In this document: positions 10,241 to 20,100 of the stretch, piece by piece | Position numbering within the stretch: position 1 is the first letter of the stretch | Layout of the letters: each line of letters begins with the position of its first letter | DNA from: Neostapfia colusana | Taxonomy: Eukaryota; Streptophyta; Magnoliopsida; Poales; Poaceae | Assembly (NCBI GenBank): GCA_030760725.1 | Contig: JASWHV010000017.1 | Span: 8,968,959-9,032,958 of the forward strand | Direction: 5' to 3' | DNA length: 64,000 nucleotides | The notes under the pieces: generated by a model | The model's input: the letters and a program-made list of their open reading frames with translations, nothing else | What the model was told of the DNA's origin: nothing | The model's database searches: none | Made by a program: the position numbers and the translations under genes

Positions 10241-11524
10241 TCAGTAGGGCTGCCCAGAGCCGTAGAAGGCGGTGGCAGTCGAGGAGACGACAGGACCTCC
10301 AGAAATGATCTCCTCGAGCAAGAGATCAGACCAGACCTTCTCGAAGGTCGGAAGCGGCTCCTCGCGAAGAATCACAGTCCGGAGATGGGAGTAACACTCG
10401 TTCAGGCCCTGCAGGACCTGAAGAACAAGAGAAGTCTCCGAAACATGGTCACCAAGGTCGTGAAGGGCATCAACCATACTCTTCATCTGACGACAGTAGG
10501 CGGAGACCGACATGTCCCCCTGGACAGCAGCCCCGAACCGCACCGGGATGTGAAGAGCTCGGGTCGCACGGTTCCCCAGGAAACGCTGCTCGAGGATGAG
10601 CCACGCCTGACGAGCAGTGCCGCCACCACGCTGCCCGACAATATCCTGCAGCTCCTCAGAGAGGGAACCGAGGATCCAGGCAAGGACCAGGCTGTCCATG
10701 CTGATCCAAGAATCGTCCAACGGGGAGTCGTTCCGGTGGACGTGACCGTCAAGGCAAAAACGCCTTAACGTGAGGAGAAACAGGTGATGCCACCTGGCGT
10801 ACGAGGTGGAGTCGGTGTTGAGGACAACCGGGACGAGCACCCAGATGTTCTGGACACCAGCCGCCTGAGCGTGGAGAGTGACGACGGGGGAAGCCGCGTA
10901 GGTGCTGTAGGAAGCTCCGTCGCCTGGGGAGGGCTCACGGGTGGCACTCCACTGCGGGTGCGTGGCCTCTTCGAGCTGGTGAGTGAGTGCCGCCATGGAC
11001 GCTCGCTGCAGCTCCAAGGCAAGGGCGAGAGTCCGCTCATGCTCGCGAGCAGCCACTAGAGCAGCGACGACACCGGAGGCAGTCGCAGACGGCTGACCAG
11101 TACCATCGGCGGGAGCCACCGGATCGGCGAGGGTAGCGAAGATGGCAACCGGCGGCAGTGGTGACGAGGCAGTTGGCGGTGGCCACACATGAGGAGCTGG
11201 TAGCGGCCACACATCAGGGGCCGACGGCGACGGCTGACTAGGTGCTGGTGGCGGCTGAGCACCCGGCGGCGACGACAGGAAGAAGCCAGGGGGCGGCGGC
11301 TGAAGATGACCCGGCAGCGGCGCAGACGAAGCGGCCGCGGCCCAGGGCGGCGCTGGTGAGGCGGCGGCGGCCCGGGGCGGCGCTGGTGAGGCGGCGGCGG
11401 CCCAGGGCAGCGCTGGTGAGGTGCCGGCGGCCCAGGGCGGCGCTGGTGAGGCGGCGGCGGCCCAGGGCGGCGCGCCCGAGCCGGCGGCGGCCGACCCCGA
11501 GGGCGGGGCGGCCCCGCGCGGCAC
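10241..11524 (-). CDS. Copia-3 gag-like ORF, 427 codons
   Basis: Open minus-strand frame encoding a Copia gag polyprotein, the structural protein that would package element RNA. The first roughly 130 residues are Ala/Pro-rich and include a 10-residue repeat (see 11331-11480). The conserved core follows: SYARWHHLFLLTLRRF, LEQRFLGNRATRALHI, FCRQMK-like YCRQMKSMVDAL and LREEPLPTFEKV. The start is uncertain because further N-terminal-like sequence continues toward the primer-binding site in another frame. The same gag, with stop codons, is present in Copia-4 at 40184-41909. Confidence 0.75.
   Translation of the reverse strand: MPRGAAPPSGSAAAGSGAPPWAAAASPAPPWAAGTSPALPWAAAASPAPPRAAAASPAPPWAAAASSAPLPGHLQPPPPGFFLSSPPGAQPPPAPSQPSPSAPDVWPLPAPHVWPPPTASSPLPPVAIFATLADPVAPADGTGQPSATASGVVAALVAAREHERTLALALELQRASMAALTHQLEEATHPQWSATREPSPGDGASYSTYAASPVVTLHAQAAGVQNIWVLVPVVLNTDSTSYARWHHLFLLTLRRFCLDGHVHRNDSPLDDSWISMDSLVLAWILGSLSEELQDIVGQRGGGTARQAWLILEQRFLGNRATRALHIPVRFGAAVQGDMSVSAYCRQMKSMVDALHDLGDHVSETSLVLQVLQGLNECYSHLRTVILREEPLPTFEKVWSDLLLEEIISGGPVVSSTATAFYGSGQPY
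11331..11480 (-). repeat. 30-bp coding minisatellite in Copia-3 gag
   Basis: Five head-to-tail units with an exact 30-bp period (core cccagggcggcgctggtgag) encode a 10-residue repeat, PPWAAAASPA. Units differ by a few substitutions. Copia-4 carries the same period at about 40490-40660. Confidence 0.85.
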
Positions 11525-11770
11525 TGACGAAGAAGCGGCGGCCCAGGGCGGCGCGACCGAGCCAGCGGCGGCCGACCCCGAGGGCGGGGCGCTCCGGGCG
11601 GCGCTGGGGAGGTGGCGGCGGGCTAGGGCGGCGCGGCCGACCCCGAGGGCGGAGCGGCGGCAGCAGCGGAGGCGGAGGGAGGGAAGGAAGGAGGGGCGGC
11701 GGCGCGCCTGCGGCTGGCGGCGGCGGCCCGCTCAGGTGCATGTCAGGAGAGAGAGGAGAGAGGGAGCTGG

Positions 11771-11779
11771 CTGATACCA
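11771..11779 (-). other. Copia-3 primer-binding site
   Basis: Minus-sense TGGTATCAG, complementary to the 3' end of initiator methionine tRNA, three bases from the LTR end. It fixes the 5' end of the element and its minus orientation. Confidence 0.8.
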
Positions 11780-11782
11780 AAT

Positions 11783-11865
11783 TGGAAGGGAAAAATCAAT
11801 TAGGGTTTCCAATAGGGTGTTAAGAGTACATATAGCCCTACACGTCACATACACACATTCCAACA
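11783..11865 (-). repeat. 5' LTR of Copia-3, only 83 bp
   Basis: In minus orientation the LTR runs from TGTTGGAATG (11865) to CTTCCA (11783), with TTGGAA/TTCCAA as inverted ends. The near-identical LTR of Copia-4 at 31183-31266 (84 bp), also followed by the same primer-binding site, confirms both borders. It interrupts deacetylase exon 5 directly after minus-sense GTTCTTTA. The matching 3' LTR is missing, so no target-site duplication can be read. Confidence 0.82.
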
Positions 11866-13643
11866 TAAAGAACTCTGGCATGATATTTGAGAAGCTCCAG
11901 AATCCCCAAAACCAGGTCATTAATGTAGCAGAAGCCTGATGCCCCACACTTTTTTGCAGGATGCAGCCCACCAGCCCGATTAATGGCAACATCACATGTT
12001 TTATGATTTAACTTGCGAGCAGCATCTAAAAGAATAAAGAGCATATTAGAGAGTTCATAATGTAGAAGCCTCAAAATCTAAGTACTTTTAGTATTACCTA
12101 AAGTTCCTCCAGCACAGATTTGGCAGACCTCAAGTAAATTATAAAAACCGGACAGTCTTCTCCAAGATTGTCTGCAAATAGAGAGACAAAGAAAAAAATT
12201 ACCTGGGAGCAAGTTATTAAGGAACCAGATAGTTAAGTCCAAAAAAACATAAAGTATGAAGCTTGTGGTTAATAGCAAATTCAATCAGTGAAACACGACT
12301 CTCTTTCAATTGCATCATCAGATAGGATTGTGGTGAAAGATATAAACCATATAGCTTCCGTTTAAGTGGAAGTAGCAAACCTTTGCATTTGTTTAATACA
12401 AAAGTAGATATATCAACAATGGTAAGGCATTCGTTTTTTATTTTGAACTTTATATACTTGAAAGCCTGAGCAACATTAAAGTAACCAGACTGAACAAATA
12501 TATCAGGTAAAAGAACGAAAGACTAGCAGCATATTGCATGCCATGCAGTTCATTATGAAATTGGAAAAGTTTGAAACAGTGGTTTGTAGAAGAGAAAACC
12601 CCAGAATTCATACATCTAGTTAATTCACTTGCATATAGATGCTGAGTGTCAAGAGTTATCCTGTGCAAGAATTCCACATAATCAGCAGAATCCAGAATGG
12701 AACTGGGCAAGCTCCATTGGATATGCTTTGTGCGGTATCTGCATAAGTCATAGGGTGCGAAATAAAGGTACGTGTTACAGACATCACAAGAACATACAAA
12801 GTGAAGAAACCAAATCCAATACTGACGTATATCTCCATCTTTTTGTGAAGTTCATATGAAAGGACAAGATAATGTGTAATACAAAGACGATGTGGCTTCA
12901 TGGGGTGATTTGGCCCAAAGTAGACATTAGCCAGATCTCCTGAAATGCTCATTCACAGGAAAGAAGGAGCAATTAAGCATACAATTATAAACTTTGAACA
13001 GATAAAATAGAACACATTTTCGATGAACTGGTGAAACTTTCTAAGAATCTAGAGTAATTAAGGATCTTGAGTGTGGGCACCATCATTGCTTTTACGATTA
13101 TGTGAATACAATGATCTTAAACATGTAAAGGAACAATGCCACTGGATCAAAGAATCATAATGTGTGGAGCAATGTAATTATGAAAATTTTAGCTACGGAG
13201 ACTAATGCAAGAACCAACTGGCACCTTGAAGCTAAATCACTACAAGTATGCATTCTTAACTAAATGTGGATTGACTGCACGCCCTATTGAACATCAACTT
13301 GGGAGCAGGGGTTCCTATTCAAATGTCGGTTCATACCTCCACGCCTATATGAAAAATCTAATGCGAACCTTATGAAGAATCCAGGGCTAGGGTTGAAGAA
13401 GAAGAACACAAACGGAACAGGTCAATGGACATAAGAACCCTACTTCCACTCGAGCAAGTCCTGGAAGCTAATGCCACACGCCGTTTACCTTTTCGTCAAT
13501 CAACCAAGTGACCCCAATTTATCAGTCAGCGAAACAAAAGCAAACTGCTACGTTGGTACCGTGCCATTACCTGCGTTGGCACTTCAAATCCTAGTCGCGC
13601 ACGGCAAGATATCGAAGCATAGGATCCTGTCTCTCTCCAGCAT
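11866..13643 (-). pseudogene. HDA9: Histone deacetylase, HDA9-type: degenerate exons 1-5
   Basis: Minus-strand exon relics in order. Exon 1 (start codon 13643-13641, MLERDRI, then degenerate) is the weakest call. Exon 2 is 12827-12939 (YFGPNHPMKPHRLC, LHKKMEIY). Exon 3 is 12614-12738 (YVEFLHRITLDTQHLY). Exon 4 is 12098-12171 (NLGEDCPVF, CAGGTL). Exon 5 is 11866 to about 12028 (DAARKLNHKTCDVAIN, ASGFCYINDLVLGILELL). Splice sites still look usable. Damage: a 7-bp tandem duplication in exon 3 (about 12688-12697), a 1-base loss in exon 4 (about 12141-12147), and His-to-Pro at the second His of the GGLHH motif, which family knowledge says is catalytic. A Copia LTR inserts in exon 5 just after RVLY. 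Function is lost even before counting the missing middle exons. Confidence 0.85.
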
Positions 13644-14119
13644 CGTCTCCCTCCCAAGCGGCGGGATGCGAAGAGGGGTAATAAAAATGAGTGAATTGAA
13701 GTGGAATGGAATTTTTACTATAATTTTTTAAATTTATTTTAAATAGAGTATTTAGTTATATACAAACAAATGCGAGGCGGGCCGTGTAGGAGAAATGGAG
13801 CTTGATTAGACTGAGCGCAACGGCGGCGGCTACGGGGTGGTCGTGCGCGCGTGAGGAAGGGGAGAAGCCGCCGTTCGGACGGGACGAAGAGATGGAAAGG
13901 TGTTGTGAACTCTCTGGAACGAGGTGGACGGCCACAATCGTGCTGCTACCACTATCGAACCGCTGAGATCATCTCGCGGGAATGTGATGGAGATGGAGAC
14001 AGAAAGGATAACTCGGTTCTCTTTGGCTCTCCGCTCACCACTCCCCATCTCTTCTCCGCCATCACCGGAGCCTGCACTGAAGCCCCCGGCGAGCGAAGGG
14101 GGGAGACTACACCGAAGAG
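13644..14119. promoter_or_regulatory. Divergent promoter interval between the deacetylase relic and RLPH2
   Basis: This 476-bp gap separates two divergently oriented start codons, so it should hold both promoters. Bases 13730-13770 are AT-rich and 13800-14119 GC-rich, typical of a grass 5' leader. I see no unambiguous TATA box. The assignment rests on gene orientation only. Confidence 0.45.
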
Positions 14120-17100
14120 ATGGATCCTCCTCCGTCCGGTACTCCCCGCACTGTGATCTGTGTGGGCGACGTCCACGGCTACATCTCGAAGCTGGAGAGC
14201 CTCTGGTTCAACCTCCAGTCCGCGCTCCCCGCCGACGCCTTCGCCACCGCGCTGGTCATCTTCCTCGGCGACTACTGCGACCGCGGCCCGCACACGCGCA
14301 GGGTCCTCGACTTCCTCCTCGCGCTTCCCGCACGGTACCCGGCGCAGCGCCATGTCTTCCTCTGCGGCAACCACGACCTCGCCTTCGCCGCGTTCGTCGG
14401 GGCGCTGCCGCCGCCGCCCGACGGATCCCATTTCTCGACCACCTGGGAAGAGTACATCCACAACGAGGAGCACGAGGGGTGGTTCCGCGGGCCGAGGCAC
14501 GAGGGAATGCACGTGCAGGGGAGGAGGTGGGGCGGGGTCATCAAGGAGAGGTGGAACCCCAAGAAGGGGCTCCCGTACAAGGGCTCCATCTACGACGCGC
14601 AGCCCACATTCGAGTCTTACGGCGTCGCCCATGGATCCCCAGGTCAGTTAAGGATTCTCATATCGTTTTGGTTTCTCGCTTACATGCCGAGAGATTTCAG
14701 AATTTGACTATTCATACTTCAGCTGTCAACCTATGCAATCTGTTGTGGAGCCACTGTTTATCTCTTTTTCTAATGTTGATTTTTGTCACAAACATAGGGG
14801 TTCAACTTTCTTGTCCAAAATGTTAGCATATTATATACATCTGAGATCACGTAAGGTTACATATGAAAATACTGAAATAAAAAACGGAAAGAACCTAAAC
14901 TTTCCATGTTTGGTAAATAAATGCACAATATGCAAATAAAAACACCATGATTAATAATTTAGTGTCAAAATATTAGTATATCGTTTACAGGTACATGAAT
15001 TTTTCTATGCAAGATCAAACATGTCTTCCCATGCTTTGGTGATGCTTTAATTTTAACAGGTAACACAATAACATAGCAGGCTATCTATCAAACGTACAAA
15101 CTGTTATCCAAGTTTAATACCACTTAGGCCCCAAAATGTATCAAACTAGGATTCAGTCTCACATGTGAAAATTCATGGGAAATCTCCTGCCTGAATTTTA
15201 GCAAGCAGCTTCTAATATGCTAGTAGTTTTAATTTCTTTGCAGATCTCGTGAAGGCTGTGCCTGAGGAGCACAAAAGGTTCCTACATGACCTGGTTTGGA
15301 TCCATGAGGAGGTAGGTAATCTTTTATTCCACAAATGACGAGTAGGCATGCAAGACATATTACTCCTTTGGTGTTTCATGTTTACTTTCGTCTTATGGTT
15401 GTGCTGTACAACAGGAAGACGTGCCTATTGATACTGATGAAGGACAGACTGTTTGCAAGCTCATTGCAGTTCATGCAGGCCTGGAGAAATCCATGAATGT
15501 GAATGAGCAGCTGAGTGTTCTGAGAATGAGAGACACAAGGGTGCCAAAAGTTCAAATGTTAAGTGGGAGGCAAGACGTTTGGGACGTACCAAAGGTGGGC
15601 TGATATGTGATCTCATTTCACTCTATGTTACAAGAAAGAAACATTTAGGCCTTTAGCTTTTAAATAACTGCTGTGGATGCCTTTGTGGGCCGACACTACA
15701 GCCGGTGCATGTCCAATAGCGCCCACAGCCTAGCTGCATGAAGCCCAGGCGCAGGAACCTCTTAGAAAGGAATAAAATAGCAGTTTGATCTATTAAAGAT
15801 AGGATCTGTTTTAGATGGAATGAAATAGAGACATAAGTAATAAAAGATAAAGTCAGTTGGAGGGTGTCCCAACCGACCCTATCTTGACCGCGCGGCTGCT
15901 AGGGGCGCAGGGGTCTCCCTACCCTATATAAACAGCCGCAGCTCCCCCCCCCCTTTGTAATTCATCCAGGGAAATAAGAATTGCCCCATTGGGTTGTTCT
16001 TCTCCTTGGGTCACCGTGGCTATGAACCCTAACCCTAGCTGCCGTGACAACTCTCCCCGCCACCACACTACCCTCTACGCAGCGACCCGACATCCTCCTC
16101 ACTGCTGCTTCCGTCTCTACGCAGCCCTAGGTGCAGCAGGAGGCCTCCTCCCCACCATAATTCACAGCATTTGGTATCCAGAGACTCCGGGGCAGCGACT
16201 ATGTCCAGCCTCGTGGATGATTCTGGGACGTTCACCCTCCAAGATCAAGGCAACATGATGAGCAAGATGATGGGGGCAGATCGACACCATCAACAAGCGC
16301 TTGGACCGTCACGATATGCGCCTTGCGTGCGTTGAGAAGGCACTGGAGCGGGAGCTCTCCAGTGACGAGGACCTGCAACAACACACACCGCAGAGCAACA
16401 ACCTCCCCCGCAGCGGCGGCAGCGGCAGGGGCGGTGGTGGTGGCGGCGACGACGACCACTACGGCCCCATGCGTCCCCCGGGGCGCCTGACCTTCGACGA
16501 CGGCGGGCTGCGCCGTCAGAAGATCAGTTTTCCCAAATTCAACGGGGAAACCGATCCATTACCGTGGCTCACCAAGTGCAAGACATATTTCCGCGGGACA
16601 CGTACAATGCCTGAAGAGAAGGTGTGGCTCGCGTCTCTTCACCTGGAGGGTGTCGCAGTCGAGTGGTACATCACCCTCGAACGCGACCGTGGCATCGTGT
16701 CCTGGGAACGGTTCGCGGACTTCGTGAACATGCGCTTCGAGCCTTCACTCCGTTCCAGTGACCTAGCTGAGGTCAAGGACCTCCGACGCACTGGTACGGT
16801 AGAGGAGTACCAACGCCAGTTCCTGGTACTCCTTTGCCGCTACGAGGACCTCAGCCAACGCCAGCAGATCAACCTCTTCACAGCTGGTCTCGGCGAGCCA
16901 CTTCGTACTGACGTCGAGCTGCAATTTTCCACTAATCTGCAGACTGCCATGAGCTTGGCCACGGCCTCCGAGCGCCGGCTTGCGGTGACGTCAGACAGCG
17001 GGACACAAAAGGGTGCCGCCACTCAACGCTCTACGTGCCCTTCTCCTGTGTCACACGCCCCCACCACGGCCCCTAGTGGGGGTTCGGCTGCACCAGCCCC

Positions 17101-20100
17101 GTCGTCAACAGCATCATCCCAACCGCGCCTTAAGCGTCTCTCGCCTGATGAGATGGCTGCCAAGCGGGCGAGTGGCGAATGCTATCACTACTCGGAGCGA
17201 TACACGCCAGACCACAAGTGCACCGGTAAGGGGATCTTCCTCTTGGAGCTCGACGACGATGACGATGTTGACACGGCCATATCCGACATGGGCATCTCGC
17301 TACATGCCCTGACCGGTATCGACCTCGCCAACACGATAAAGCTTCAGGTCCACGTCCACAGCAAGTTGTTGACCGCCTTGGTCGATACAGGCTCCACACA
17401 CACCTTCATCAGGGAGCTCCTCATCTAGGAACTCGGTCTGATGATGTTGCCGCGGCCAGGCGTCGGCGTTCGGATCGCCAATGGCGACTCTATCTCCTGC
17501 ACAGGCATCTGCCCGCGTGTACCTGTGTTGATTGCAGGAGATCACTTTGATGTCACGTGCTACGCGCTCCTTCACTGTTCGGATTGACCACTTCAGTCTG
17601 AAATATATCTTGGATCAACGCCTAACTACAATTCCCCAGCATGCCCGGGTGAGCAAGCTCTTCGGCTATGATTTGCAGGTCGAGTATAGGCCGGGACGTC
17701 TCAACGGGGCAGCCGATGCACTGTCCCGTCGCGACGAGGAAGACATGGCTGAATCACGCCATATCAGCGCATGTTTTTCCACTTTTTCGACTCGCTAAGC
17801 GCGGAGACCGCCACGGACCAGCAGGCAGCAGCTACACACCCAGCGCCAGGAGGGAGCCGCGCCTGTCGACTGGGCCGAGCGTGACTGCCTCCTCCTCTAC
17901 AAAGGGAAGCTCTTCATCCCTGACACGTCCTCCTTGTGGCCCTCTCTTCTGGCTAAGGCACATGATGGGGTCACGAGGGCGTCCAGAAGACGGCGCACCG
18001 ACTATGCCTCTCCTTCTACAGCCCGTCACTGCTACGACGGGTGCGTGAGTACGTCTGTGGTTGTGCCATGTGCCAACGCAACAAAACTGATCATCTTCAT
18101 CCAGCCGGCCTGCTACAACCACTCTAGAGTGACATCTCCATGGACTTCATTGAAGGCTTTCCAAAGGTTGGTGGGAAGTCGGTAATCCTGACGGTGATTG
18201 ATTGCTTTTCAAAGTACGCCCACTTCATTCCCCTGAGCCACCCGTACAGTGTTGCATCGGTGGCAATGGCGTTCTTTGATGACATCGTACGTCTACACGG
18301 ATTCCCCTGTGCTCCATCGTCAGCGATCGTGACACCGTCTTCACCAGCCTCTTCTGGTCGGACTTGTTCTGGCTGGGCGGTGTCTGCCTCCAGCTTAGCT
18401 CAGCCTTCCACCCACAGTCTAATGGGCAGTCTGAGGTCGTCAACAAGGTCATCACTATGTACCTTCACTGCTTGACAGGTGACCGACCAAAGACTTGGCT
18501 GCAGTGGCTTCCTTGGGCTGAGTATTGCTACAACACTTCCTACCAGACGACCCTCAAATGCTCGCCCTTTAGAAGTTCAAAGTGGTCTATGGCAGAGACC
18601 CTCCAGCTTTTATTGCTTATCAACAGGGCATCTCCAAAGTAGCAGCGTAGATAAACAGCTGAAGGACAAGGATGAGTTCTTGGCTGAAATTAAGGACAGA
18701 CTTGTGCAGGCCCAAGTCACCATGAAGAGCTATGAAGATAAATCTCACCGTGAGGTGGAATTTCAGATTAGTGATTGGGTTTGGCCGCGGCTTCATCAGA
18801 GGACAATTGTGGGAGTAATAGTGGCGCCTCAATCTAAGATTGGTCTGAAATATTTTGGACCATATCAGATATTACAACGCATGGGTGTTGTATCTTACAA
18901 GTTTTAGCGGCCTCCTCAAGCCAGGATACATGATGTCTTCCATGTGTCCTTATTGAAGAAGTTTGAAGGTCCTGCTCTAGCACTGGTGGGGCCTCTGCCA
19001 CCACTTCTCCATGGAAGAGTTGTACCTACACCTGAAAAGGTCCAACGGGCGCGACTGAATCGAGGAGTTTAGGAGTTGCTTGTCAAGTGGGCAGGTCATT
19101 CTGAAGCTGATGCCTTGGGAGCATTTGGAAGACTTCAAGACAAAGCATCTCCACTTCAAGCTCGAGGACGAGCTTTTTGTCGGGAAGGGGGGGGGGAAAT
19201 GCTGTGGACGGCTTTGTGACCCGGCATCCTCCTCGCTGCTGCTTCCGCCTCTGCGCAGCCCTAGGCGCAGCAGGAGGCCTCCTCCCCACCACGATTCACA
19301 GCAATAACTTAATAAGTTAGCAACCTCAACACAACGTAGTTGTTCAATGTTTGCAAATCTACATATTGTCTGGTGAATTAAAGGATCATCCCTCTCTATT
19401 CTGGAGAACTGACCAACACATTTTTTCACAATACATTTTGCAAAGGATCTATGATCTATGCTATGTCATGCATTTTAAGAAACAGGTAATTGTACTCTTC
19501 ACTAAGAATGCACTTCACATCATTTACACTTTTGCAGTATTCAAGGTCTTGTTCTATAATAGACATTTACATCATTGCTCCCTATGCTAATTCGTGCAAT
19601 TGGGCTGACATTACATCCATTTTAGAAACTCTGTGGGCACAAAATCCTTAGTATAACAGTTTAGTTGGTGTTTATTTATATAATATTGCTGATCTCGATG
19701 AAGTCTGCTCTAGTCTTGAGCAGCTCTGATTTGATTTTCCACTCCTCTGAACTGAGCATATTAGGACGTGTATTCCCCCTCTCAAATCGTATCTTGTGCC
19801 TGGATAAGTTAGCCTGTATTAAAAGGATAACATGCTGGTGATTGAAGGTGCTGGAGAGAGAAAAAAAGGGCAGTCTGGTGCCCGCAGCTCCCGCTTGCAC
19901 AGGGTTTGGGGAAGGGTTCGACTCACTTTTATTGTTCACGAGAAAGATCAATGCAAATACAGCTGGAAAGAAAGTAAAGTTTTATCAATAGATCTGTGAG
20001 CACTGAGCACCATCTTTAGAAGTTGGCGATCTAACTATGGGTGTGTTTAGTTCAGCTGTGAATTATTGAAAATCTGATTCTAGCTGTGAGCTGTGAGAAA

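Larger units (their letters stand above)
15669..19303 (+). mobile_element. Gypsy-3, defective, in RLPH2 intron 3
   Basis: Complete insertion bounded by a 5-bp target-site duplication, ataac, at 15664-15668 and 19304-19308. It has a 5' LTR, a primer-binding site (tggtatccagag, 16171-16182), a gag/protease gene, remnants of RNase H, integrase and chromodomain, a purine tract (about 19184-19199) and a short 3' LTR. The reverse transcriptase is deleted: the protease region (to about 17560) runs straight into RNase H. The element cannot move by itself. Confidence 0.9.
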
